64,000 nt of DNA from the NCBI GenBank assembly GCA_039819095.1, contig JBCBSP010000004.1, positions 124,001 through 188,000 on the forward strand, given 5' to 3'. Under the pieces are notes generated by a model. That model saw only the letters and a program-made list of their open reading frames with translations. It had not been told where the DNA came from and made no database searches. A program made the position numbers and the translations under genes. Positions 16,644 to 23,642 of the stretch are shown here, piece after piece; position 1 is the stretch's first letter; every line of letters starts with the position of its first letter. The stretch comes from JBCBSP01 sp039819095. GTDB taxonomy: Bacteria > Pseudomonadota > Alphaproteobacteria > Caulobacterales > Maricaulaceae.

Positions 16644-16940
16644 TTAGTCGATCATTGTCGACAAGGCTGCCGCCTGAAGGCTGAGCGACCAGGTGAAAAC
16701 CAGGATGTCGATGGTGCGTTGCGGCTTCTCCAGTGCGCGGTATTGCGCTGATGTGAGGCGAACAACCCCCGCCAGCCCGCTTGCAGCGAGCAGTGAGCCG
16801 GCGATGGGAAGGATCGCTCCGGTCCCCAAGGCGTTAAGCAGCGGAGTGAAAAACACTGCGAGCGCGAAGGTGAGCCCGGCGAATAACACGCCGTGGAACA
16901 AACGCGGCGGCGTGCGCGTCTCGATGGTTTGAGCCGTCAT
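16644..16940 (-). CDS. Small three-helix membrane protein (candidate immunity protein)
   Basis: A 98-residue protein beginning MTAQTIETRTP with three hydrophobic segments at about residues 14-39, 42-62 and 75-96. I recognise no family. The ATG at 16940 is chosen because TGGAGG lies five bases upstream; the ATG at 16955 has no such site. It is 63 bases downstream of double-glycine precursor 1, on the same strand, and is followed by a strong terminator. Small hydrophobic proteins encoded directly after a bacteriocin gene are usually self-immunity proteins, so that role is inferred from size, topology and position only. Confidence 0.6.
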   Translation of the reverse strand: MTAQTIETRTPPRLFHGVLFAGLTFALAVFFTPLLNALGTGAILPIAGSLLAASGLAGVVRLTSAQYRALEKPQRTIDILVFTWSLSLQAAALSTMID

Positions 16941-17003
16941 GGAATCCTCCAACATTTCTGGAACAGGGGCGGAGTATCCGCCACCTGCACCCTAAACGGC
17001 TGA

Positions 17004-17294
17004 CTATCCGAAATAGTAGTCTCCAACGGCCAGCAAGCCGCCGATGCTTCCGGAAATACCCGCAGCGATCCCAGTTGCGCCAGCCGCCGGTGCGCCTATG
17101 CCTGTAACGGCCATCCCTCCGGCCGCAAGCCCCATGGCCGCACCCGCGCCAAGAAACCAAGTGGACGACTCATCCCAGAGATCCCCATCGCCATTGTAGT
17201 CGAGTGATCCCCACCAGGGTGAACTATGGCTCTCTGCATCGTTGCCGGCGCCGCCGCTGACAAGTCCGATTTCGTGCATTTCAAGTTCCCGCAT
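17004..17294 (-). CDS. Double-glycine microcin-like precursor 1
   Basis: A 96-residue precursor with the 15-residue leader MRELEMHEIGLVSGG, very close to the colicin V leader MRTLTLNELDSVSGG, so cleavage after GG by a C39 peptidase is expected. The 81-residue core has a Trp-rich acidic start, an EF-hand-like loop DYNGDGDLWDES at residues 32-43, and a long Gly/Ala-rich hydrophobic segment (about 47-91) ending DYYFG. A hydrophobic glycine-rich C-terminus is typical of pore-forming class II microcins. The ATG at 17294 is preferred because GGAGG lies five bases upstream; ATGs at 17297 and 17306 are too close to it or upstream. An AT-rich 87-base gap after the fic gene may hold its own promoter. 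Confidence 0.75.
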   Translation of the reverse strand: MRELEMHEIGLVSGGAGNDAESHSSPWWGSLDYNGDGDLWDESSTWFLGAGAAMGLAAGGMAVTGIGAPAAGATGIAAGISGSIGGLLAVGDYYFG

Positions 17295-17381
17295 CATTTC
17301 CTCCATTTGCTAAGCGGAGCACCAGCCTTCCAAAGCGCGTTAACCATTTCAACCATAAAAATTGTAAGAATTTCGCGTAAA

Positions 17382-18146
17382 TTAAGGATGCATCCGGAGG
17401 GTTTGTGGGATCATCGTCGCATCAAGGCGTAGCGCCAGAGCGACCGCCTGAATAAGCTGCGCCGGGGTTGCAGCTTGAGTGATGTCTAGGCGCGACTGGA
17501 TCAAGGCTGGCCGGTTCGCATCAAACACGCGCGCCAGAGGCAGGTAGTGAGGCGGGCAAAGTTCATGCCGGGTGAGCTCGTAGCTCAGCAGCGCACGCAT
17601 GGTGCGGCCATTGCCTTTCTGGAAGGGGTGAAGGCGCAAGAGCAGCAAACGCAGCAAGAGCGTATTCCAAAATGGGTGATGAAGCGGCGCTGCTCCACGG
17701 AGTTTCTGTGCGCTGGCGATTCCAGATTGAATGTGCGCGGGGGCTGGGAACACGGAAGCCTGGTCGGTAAACCCGCCTCCGGCGACGACCGGGCCCTGCC
17801 GCCAACCGTCGCGTAGCGGCGTGACGGCGCGTCTGAGGTGAAGCAGCAGCGCGGCCAAATCGGGCTCCTTGCGCTGCGCGGTCTTGAATGTTTTCGCGGC
17901 GGGCGGGTGCTCGTACACGCTGGCCGGTCCATTCAGCCGCGCCAGCGTTTTGGCGTGAAGCATCATTTCGTAGTTGGGCGAAAGCATGAGGCGGCGCCAA
18001 TCGAGCCCTGCAATGCGCCGCCAGTCGTATGCGTCCTCAGGCTGATCAAGCGCGCTCAGGGCGCCATCGAGGTCTCGTTTTGCTTCCTCAGAAGACAAAG
18101 CTCGGTCGAGCGCTTCAAGGTCAAGACTCGCCATCCCTCCGCTCAC
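17382..18146 (-). CDS. Fic-domain protein (putative nucleotidyltransferase)
   Basis: Fic enzymes usually transfer AMP from ATP to a protein hydroxyl group. The 254-residue protein has the Fic signature HPFQKGNGRTMR at residues 173-184, with the catalytic histidine H173 and anion-binding GNGR. A lysine (K177) stands where most AMPylating Fic proteins have Asp or Glu for the metal, so the reaction may differ. The substrate-binding flap may be FTDQASVF (126-133). I find no clear S/TxxxE(G/N) inhibitory helix motif. Start is GTG overlapping the hlyD stop by four bases (GTGA), so it is translationally coupled to the exporter subunit. The target is unknown: precursor peptide, exporter or host protein are all possible. 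Confidence 0.85.
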   Translation of the reverse strand: MSGGMASLDLEALDRALSSEEAKRDLDGALSALDQPEDAYDWRRIAGLDWRRLMLSPNYEMMLHAKTLARLNGPASVYEHPPAAKTFKTAQRKEPDLAALLLHLRRAVTPLRDGWRQGPVVAGGGFTDQASVFPAPAHIQSGIASAQKLRGAAPLHHPFWNTLLLRLLLLRLHPFQKGNGRTMRALLSYELTRHELCPPHYLPLARVFDANRPALIQSRLDITQAATPAQLIQAVALALRLDATMIPQTLRMHP

Positions 18147-19381
18147 CCGCCGCGAAGCGCCAGGACCGGGTCGATGAACCAGCGCCAGAGCGGGCGGCGG
18201 TCGACCAGGATATCGGCCTGAAGCGTCATGCCGGCCTGCAGCGGCTGCTCCGCGCCATAGGCGGCCACCGACTGGGCGGACAGATCCACAGTCAGTCGGT
18301 AGACCGGCTCCTGGACCGGTACCGGCGCGGCGAGCTCCAGCGGCGACAGCACGCTGGCGGACATGTCGGTGATGCGACCCTCCACCGAGCCGAAACGCTG
18401 ATAGGGGAAGGCGTCCACGCGCAGGCGGACGCTCTGACCGGGCTCCACAAACCCTGAAGCGCGCGTCGGGGCCAGCAGGTGCGCGCGCAGCTGAGCGCCT
18501 TCCGGAAGGATCGCCGCGAGGGGGCGTTCCGGGCGCACCGTGGCGCCTTCAACCGCCTGAAGCGCACTGACGCGCCCGGCGACCGGAGCGGTGAGCGCAT
18601 AGCCGGCCGCGCGGGTCAGCTCGCGCCTTGATTGCTCCAGCGCATTGATCTCGGCGCGCGCCCGCGAAAGCGCCAGATCGCGCTCCACCGGCATGAGCGC
18701 CAGCGCATGGCGCGCATCACGCACATCGCCCCGGCGTTCGGTGATGGTCCGTTCGATGTCGCTGCGTGAGATCTGCGCGGAAATATAGGCCTGCCGGCGC
18801 GCCTCCACCTCCACAGCCGGCGCCAGGCCGCGCGCGCCGAGATCGGTCCAGCGCTCCATCTGACCGGCGGCGATGGCCTCGCTTTCGCGCGCGAGCGCGA
18901 GGCGCCGGGAGAGCCCTTCAATCTCGTCCTGAAGTCCGCGCACCCGGTCTTCCAGGCGCTCAGTCTCGGCGCTGAAGCGCTGATCGGTCGCCTCAAGCTG
19001 CAGCCGGGCTTCTTCACGGCGCCGGTCAAGCTGTTCGATCTGGCTTTGCAGGGACGCTTCGCCATCATTGGCTGCGGGGTCTGTGGTCAGCCGGATCAGC
19101 ACCTGACCGCGCGCCACTTCATCGCCTTCCTCGATCAGTATCTCGGTCACAATGCCCCCGCGCTGGGCATGGATCGCCGCGACACCCTCGCGAGGGGCGA
19201 GATACCCGAGAACGGTCTCCTTACGGGAGAATTGTCCGATCACCGCTACGGCCACGGCGATGGCGGTCAGCAGGAGAAAGAGCGCGGTCATCAGCCAGAA
19301 TATGCGAGGCTGTACGATAATCACCTCGCCCATGCCCGATTTTGATTTGGCTTCAATGGCTTCGGGCCTGAATAATGACAT
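18143..19381 (-). CDS. HlyD/CvaA-family microcin exporter adaptor
   Basis: Periplasmic membrane-fusion protein linking an ABC exporter to an outer-membrane TolC channel. The 412-residue protein has one N-terminal helix (about 27-49), the biotinyl-lipoyl half-motif GYLAPREGVAAIHAQRGG, a long coiled coil (about 120-250), and the family C-terminus FPYQRFGSVEGRITDMS and LWRWFIDPVLAL, which strongly resembles CvaA of colicin V systems. It diverges from the C39 exporter gene across 149 bases. No tolC is visible nearby, so a general TolC is presumed. Confidence 0.92.
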   Translation of the reverse strand: MSLFRPEAIEAKSKSGMGEVIIVQPRIFWLMTALFLLLTAIAVAVAVIGQFSRKETVLGYLAPREGVAAIHAQRGGIVTEILIEEGDEVARGQVLIRLTTDPAANDGEASLQSQIEQLDRRREEARLQLEATDQRFSAETERLEDRVRGLQDEIEGLSRRLALARESEAIAAGQMERWTDLGARGLAPAVEVEARRQAYISAQISRSDIERTITERRGDVRDARHALALMPVERDLALSRARAEINALEQSRRELTRAAGYALTAPVAGRVSALQAVEGATVRPERPLAAILPEGAQLRAHLLAPTRASGFVEPGQSVRLRVDAFPYQRFGSVEGRITDMSASVLSPLELAAPVPVQEPVYRLTVDLSAQSVAAYGAEQPLQAGMTLQADILVDRRPLWRWFIDPVLALRGG

Positions 19382-19530
19382 TTCAGATCCAATCCGGTCA
19401 CGGGCTCGACCCCCGGATGCCCAAAAGCGGAGCTAGGGGTTTGACATATCTTACTATAGTTTGCGGTACACCCTCCTGAAAAGAGTGCCTATAACACGCA
19501 ATAGACGTAGAATGCGGGGCAGGCGGGCGC
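19382..19530. promoter_or_regulatory. Divergent control region between hlyD-like and exporter genes
   Basis: A 149-base gap between divergently transcribed partner genes, with an AT-rich core at about 19439-19475 that contains a consensus TTGACA hexamer at 19441-19446 (plus strand) and ACTATAG just after it. No -10 hexamer at ideal spacing is obvious on either strand. It must hold promoters for both sides of the exporter. Confidence 0.5.
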
Positions 19531-21663
19531 GTGATTGACGATCTTTTCCATCGCGGCCGGATGCCGGCCCTGCTTCAGTCTGAAGCCTCCGAATGCGGAT
19601 TGGCCTGTCTGGCGATGATCGCCAGCAAGCATGGACGGCGCACCACGCTGGCGGAATTGCGCGGCGAATTTTCATTGTCCCTGAAGGGAATGACGCTGCG
19701 CGATCTGATGCAGGTCTCTGACGCGATGGGGCTTTCGGCACGCGCCGTGCGGTGCGAGCTGGAAGAGCTTGATCAGGTCAGAGCTCCGGCGATCCTGCAC
19801 TGGGACCTCAATCATTTCGTTGTGCTCGCCAAGGTCGAGCGCGGCGCGCTGGTTATTCATGACCCGGCGCGGGGAAAGCGGCGCATGCCGCTCGATGCGG
19901 CCTCAGATCACTTCACCGGCGTGGTGGTGGAGTTGACGCCGACGCCCTTGTTCGAGCCGAAATCGCATGTTGAACAGCTCAAACTCTCCGATCTGTGGAG
20001 CCGCATTCGCGGTCTGTCCGGCAGCCTGTGGCAGCTCTTCCTGCTTTCGCTCGTGCTTCAGGCCTTCGCCCTGGTCGCGCCGCTGGTGAATCAGATCGTG
20101 GTCGATGAGGCGATCACCAAGCAGGATTTGAGCCTTCTGAATACGGTCGTGATGGGCTTTGCGATCCTGGCCCTGATCCAGACCGCGGTCGGGGTTTTGC
20201 GAGGCTTCGTGGCCATGTATCTGGGAAATCTGATGACGTTCCAGATGCAGGCGAACCTGCTGCGCCATCTTTTGCGCCTGCCGGTGGATTTCTTTGAGAA
20301 ACGCCATGTCGGCGATGTCGTCACCCGGTTCGGGTCGCTGGCGCCGGTCCAGGCGCTGATCACCTCCGGGGTGATCGGGGCGGTGCTCGACGGGATCATG
20401 GCCATCGGCACGCTCATCTTCATGTTCTTCTATGCGCCGACGCTCACCCTTGTGGTGCTGGGCCTGATTGCGGTGCATTTCGCCGTACGCTTCGCCAGCT
20501 TTCCCTATGTGCGAAGACTCAATGAGGAGCAGATTCAGACCTCAGCCGATGTGCAGACCCATTTTCTGGAGACGATCCGCTCGGTGCGTCCGGTCAAGCT
20601 GTTCGGCCGCGAGGAACAGCGTCACTCGCGCTGGCAGAACCTGTTTGCGGAAAACATGAATATCGGCATTCGCCTCGCCCGGTTCGGAATCTGGTCAACG
20701 GCCGGGTATGGCGTTCTTTCGACCGCCCAGACGCTGGCGGTGCTTTACCTGGGCGCGCGCGCCGTGATCGCAGGCGATATGACTCTGGGGATGCTCTTCG
20801 CCTTCCAATCCTATCGCGGGTCTTTCTCAGGCGCGGCGACGGGGCTGGTGAACGTGTTCTTCCAGTGGCGGCTTGTCGGCCTGCATCTGGAACGCCTGGC
20901 CGATATCGCGCGGTCTGAACCGGAGGAAGATGAAAAGAAGATCGCCCGTCTGCCCAAGCGCCTGTCCGGCGCGATTGCGGTGGAGGATTTGCGCTATCGC
21001 TACGGCGATAACGAACCCTGGGTGATTGACGGGTTGTCACTGTCCATCGAACCGGGAGAACGCATCGCCATCGTCGGGCGCTCCGGGGGCGGCAAGTCCA
21101 CGCTGATGAAGCTGATGCTGGGACTTTATAAGCCGGATGAGGGCCGGCTTCTGTTCGATGGCCGCGCACTCGACCATTGGGGAAGGCGCGCCATCCGTTC
21201 CCAGATTGGCGTCGTCATGCAGGACGACCGGCTCCTGTCCGGTTCGCTGGCGGAGAATATCGCTTTCTTTGACAGTGAGGTGGATATGGAGCGCGTCGAG
21301 GCCTGCGCCCGCTCCGCCTTCATTCACGACGAGATCGCGGCCATGCCGATGGGTTATCAGAGCCTGGTCGGCGATATGGGCTCGGCGCTGTCCGGCGGGC
21401 AATCCCAGCGCATTCTACTGGCGCGCGCGCTCTACAGCGACCCGGCCATCCTGATGCTGGACGAGGGCACGGCCAATCTCGATCTTGAAGGCGAACGCAT
21501 GATCGTCAAAGCGCTCAGCGCGCTGCCGATCACACAGATCATCATCGCCCACCGGCCGCAGGCGATCGCCTCGGCTGACCGAGTTCTGGAGTTGGCGAAT
21601 GGCCGGCTGAGCCCTGTGGACGTGCAAGCCTCGCTGGAGGGACCGGGTGCGGGAGCCGATTAA
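19531..21663 (+). CDS. C39-peptidase ABC exporter (bacteriocin/microcin type, CvaB-like)
   Basis: Cleaves double-glycine leaders and exports the mature peptide across the inner membrane. The 710-residue protein has an N-terminal C39 peptidase with QSEASECGLACLAM (catalytic C22), HF at H95 and the DP aspartate D111; then a six-helix membrane domain; then an ATPase with GRSGGGKST (about 517-525), signature LSGGQSQRILLARAL (about 620), Walker B ILMLDEG (about 640) and the H-loop IIAHRP. All three peptidase residues are present, so it should be proteolytically active. The start is GTG. Its TAA shares bases with the stop of the convergent gene at 21660. Confidence 0.95.
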   Translation: MIDDLFHRGRMPALLQSEASECGLACLAMIASKHGRRTTLAELRGEFSLSLKGMTLRDLMQVSDAMGLSARAVRCELEELDQVRAPAILHWDLNHFVVLAKVERGALVIHDPARGKRRMPLDAASDHFTGVVVELTPTPLFEPKSHVEQLKLSDLWSRIRGLSGSLWQLFLLSLVLQAFALVAPLVNQIVVDEAITKQDLSLLNTVVMGFAILALIQTAVGVLRGFVAMYLGNLMTFQMQANLLRHLLRLPVDFFEKRHVGDVVTRFGSLAPVQALITSGVIGAVLDGIMAIGTLIFMFFYAPTLTLVVLGLIAVHFAVRFASFPYVRRLNEEQIQTSADVQTHFLETIRSVRPVKLFGREEQRHSRWQNLFAENMNIGIRLARFGIWSTAGYGVLSTAQTLAVLYLGARAVIAGDMTLGMLFAFQSYRGSFSGAATGLVNVFFQWRLVGLHLERLADIARSEPEEDEKKIARLPKRLSGAIAVEDLRYRYGDNEPWVIDGLSLSIEPGERIAIVGRSGGGKSTLMKLMLGLYKPDEGRLLFDGRALDHWGRRAIRSQIGVVMQDDRLLSGSLAENIAFFDSEVDMERVEACARSAFIHDEIAAMPMGYQSLVGDMGSALSGGQSQRILLARALYSDPAILMLDEGTANLDLEGERMIVKALSALPITQIIIAHRPQAIASADRVLELANGRLSPVDVQASLEGPGAGAD

Positions 21664-22037
21664 ACGAGCAGGCTGACGATGTTGGCGCCGACATGCATGG
21701 CGACAGAGTAGAAATAGGCTCGCCGCCAACCAACCCGGGTCTGAAAGAATGTGATGACGAGCGCGTAAGCTGCGAAGTTGAGGCCGGCATCCATTCCCGT
21801 CAACCCGGAACCGTGAAGAAAGTACCCGACGATAAACGCCAGGGGCGCGCTCATATAAATGAGGCCCGGACGCCGAAGCAGATAGACAATCGCGAGCAGG
21901 AGCGCGTTCTCCAGGATCGGAGCGAATACCAGTGTCGTGATCGCTTCCAGAAAGAAGCCGGAGATCGCGGATAGCGACTGAATGTCAAACACTCTGCGCG
22001 CCGCGATGAGCGAGGCCGCTGTAATGACGCGCAGCAC
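21660..22037 (-). CDS. CPBP-like membrane protein (candidate immunity protein)
   Basis: A hydrophobic protein of 125 residues from GTG at 22037. The sequence FAPILENALLLAIVYLLRR and the C-terminal AMHVGANIVSLL resemble degenerate motif 1 (E..R) and motif 3 (HxxxN) of CPBP intramembrane proteases, a family used for self-immunity in several bacteriocin loci. The first helix seems to begin upstream of the GTG (IRYFGFCVAGAV), and the only earlier candidates in frame are ATT at 22082, with GGAGA six bases upstream, or CTG. It lies 110 bases downstream of precursor 2 on the same strand. The immunity role is inferred. Confidence 0.6.
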   Translation of the reverse strand: MLRVITAASLIAARRVFDIQSLSAISGFFLEAITTLVFAPILENALLLAIVYLLRRPGLIYMSAPLAFIVGYFLHGSGLTGMDAGLNFAAYALVITFFQTRVGWRRAYFYSVAMHVGANIVSLLV

Positions 22038-22147
22038 GGCGCCGGCGACACAGAAGCCGAAATATCTAATCAGGTCGCTAATCTGGTTTCTCCGGCGATG
22101 GAGGCCGGGCTATACAACCCGGCCTCCCCACCCAGTGCGCTAAGCCA

Positions 22148-22402
22148 TCAAGCCGAGCGCAGCGCTCGCTGATCAGGGTGATGATGATCGGTTCGCTCAT
22201 CATCGTCCACAGGAGCGCCCATCGCATCAATGAAGCGGCCAAGGGTTTCAAACGGGCTATCGAGCATCTCGCCGATTTCCTCGAACGGTCCAGGTTCGCG
22301 TTCCGGTCCTGGGCCGGGTTTGGGGGACGGCTTCTCTGGATTCTTGTCGAACACAAAGCCGCCGCTGACTTGGTCAATTTCAGAAACGAAAAGCGTACGC
22401 AT
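22148..22402 (-). CDS. Double-glycine precursor 2
   Basis: An 84-residue precursor with leader MRTLFVSEIDQVSGG, also 15 residues and sharing MRxL...EI..VSGG with precursor 1; it starts MRTL exactly like the colicin V leader. A strong AAGGAGG sits five bases before the ATG at 22402. The 69-residue core is unlike precursor 1: hydrophilic, with a Pro/Gly-rich stretch (KPSPKPGPGPEREPGP), an amphipathic segment FEEIGEMLDSPFETLGRFID, and an acidic and His-rich end (DDDERTDHHH). It may be an unusual bacteriocin, a partner peptide or a signalling peptide. Upstream 22403-22540 is AT-rich and probably holds its promoter. Confidence 0.7.
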   Translation of the reverse strand: MRTLFVSEIDQVSGGFVFDKNPEKPSPKPGPGPEREPGPFEEIGEMLDSPFETLGRFIDAMGAPVDDDERTDHHHPDQRALRSA

Positions 22403-22540
22403 ACCTACCTCCTTTGATTGATACGAATTCAATAATTCATGATTCTGGAGCATTTAGCACTCCAAATAAGTGTATCCAGCTTGGCTATTTGCTCCAATGG
22501 CTTTCCCCGCGTTGCCCTATTCATTCCTCTTCAACCTTCG

Positions 22541-22567
22541 TTAACCGGCCGCGTTAACTCTTCTTAA
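22541..22567. promoter_or_regulatory. TTAA cluster before fliQ (possible degenerate CtrA sites)
   Basis: TTAA occurs at 22541-22544, 22554-22557 and 22564-22567, with spacers of nine and six bases. CtrA boxes normally have seven, so these are imperfect. A fourth TTAA lies at 22596-22599. Position 43-69 bases before fliQ and the flagellar context favour CtrA control, but the spacing does not. Confidence 0.4.
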
Positions 22568-22609
22568 GGCCTAGCCGAGCTTTGGCGGAATCGCCTTAAG
22601 GGTCGCACC

Positions 22610-22873
22610 ATGACCGGAACCGAAGTTCTCGATATTGCGCGCGAAGCGATCTGGACCATGCTCGCCGTGGCCGCTCCGGTCATGCTGATCGGGCTGGCCG
22701 TGGGCGTGGCGGTCGCGCTTCTGCAGGCGCTCACCCAGGTTCAGGAAATGACGCTGGTCTTCGTGCCGAAGATCATCGCGATCTTCATTGCGCTGCTGAT
22801 CTTCATGCCGCTGATGGGCGCGCTGATGTCCGGCTTCATGGCCATGATCACCGACCGCATCGTCTCGGGCTGA
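22610..22873 (+). CDS. fliQ: Flagellar export apparatus protein FliQ
   Basis: Small two-helix gate protein of 87 residues; helices at about 15-38 and 50-73 with the conserved PVMLIGLAVGVAVALLQALTQVQEMTL stretch between (only part is quoted by position: residues 24-50). It starts the fliQ-fliR-flhB unit after the accessory cassette and is four bases from fliR. Confidence 0.96.
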   Translation: MTGTEVLDIAREAIWTMLAVAAPVMLIGLAVGVAVALLQALTQVQEMTLVFVPKIIAIFIALLIFMPLMGALMSGFMAMITDRIVSG

Positions 22874-22877
22874 GGCC

Positions 22878-23636
22878 ATGCTGGCGGCGCTCCAGCTCGA
22901 GCCCTTCGTTTTCGCAGCGGCCCTGGTTTTCGCGCGCATGGGCGCCATCCTCATGCTCCTGCCCGGCTTCGGCGAGCCGAGCATTCCTCCGCGCATCCGG
23001 CTGGCCTTCGCGCTGGCCTTCACCGCAGTGATCGCACCGACCGTCTCGCCGCTCCTGCCGCCCATGCCTGAAGCCCCGGCGGCGGTGGCGGCCATGATCG
23101 CCGGAGAAACGGTGATCGGATTGATGATCGGGGCGGTGGCGCGCTTTCTGCTCGCGGCGAGTTCGGTCGCCGGCCAGATCATCGGCTATCAGACCGGGCT
23201 GGCCATGGCGCAGAGCTTCGACCCGGCGCAGGGTCAGACCGGCGCGCTGCCGGCGACCTTCCTGAACCTGACCTTCCTCCTGCTGTTGTTCGCAACGAAC
23301 ATGCATCACCTCCTTCTGGAGGCGGCGGCGGGCTCCTACGCGCTGATGCCGGCGGGCGAGGCGCCGATGTGGCGCGATGCGGCGATGTGGGCGCTTGGAC
23401 TGTTCGCTGATTCCTTTCTGATCGGCGTGCAGCTGGCCGGCCCGCTCATCGTGTTCGGCCTGGTCTTCTATCTGGGGCTTGGCGTGCTGTCCCGGCTGAT
23501 GCCCCAGGCGCAGATTTTCTTTATCGCCATGCCGCTCAACATCATGGTCGGTTTCGCGATCCTGGCCGTTTCCATTGGCGGCATGGCGCTGGTCTGGCTC
23601 AATCGGGTCGAGCAGTTCGCCCTCGGTATGGGGTGA
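22878..23636 (+). CDS. fliR: Flagellar export apparatus protein FliR
   Basis: Gate component of 252 residues with six hydrophobic helices. Conserved points are ARMGAILMLLPGFGEPSIPP near the N-terminus, ASSVAGQIIGYQTGLAMAQ in the middle and QIFFIAMPLNIMVGFAIL near the end. It lies four bases after fliQ and six before flhB, so all three are one operon. Confidence 0.96.
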   Translation: MLAALQLEPFVFAAALVFARMGAILMLLPGFGEPSIPPRIRLAFALAFTAVIAPTVSPLLPPMPEAPAAVAAMIAGETVIGLMIGAVARFLLAASSVAGQIIGYQTGLAMAQSFDPAQGQTGALPATFLNLTFLLLLFATNMHHLLLEAAAGSYALMPAGEAPMWRDAAMWALGLFADSFLIGVQLAGPLIVFGLVFYLGLGVLSRLMPQAQIFFIAMPLNIMVGFAILAVSIGGMALVWLNRVEQFALGMG

Positions 23637-23642
23637 GGCGTC

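Noticed and set aside
17340..17350. TTAACCATTTC upstream of precursor 1 as a CtrA site
   Set aside because: Only one half-site; the position seven bases on is AACC, so the consensus is not met.
22429..22524. A 31-codon minus-strand frame upstream of precursor 2 (MNRATRGKPLEQ...)
   Set aside because: The AGAGGA sequence touches the ATG, leaving no spacing, and there is no GG motif or codon bias; it is more likely part of the promoter region.
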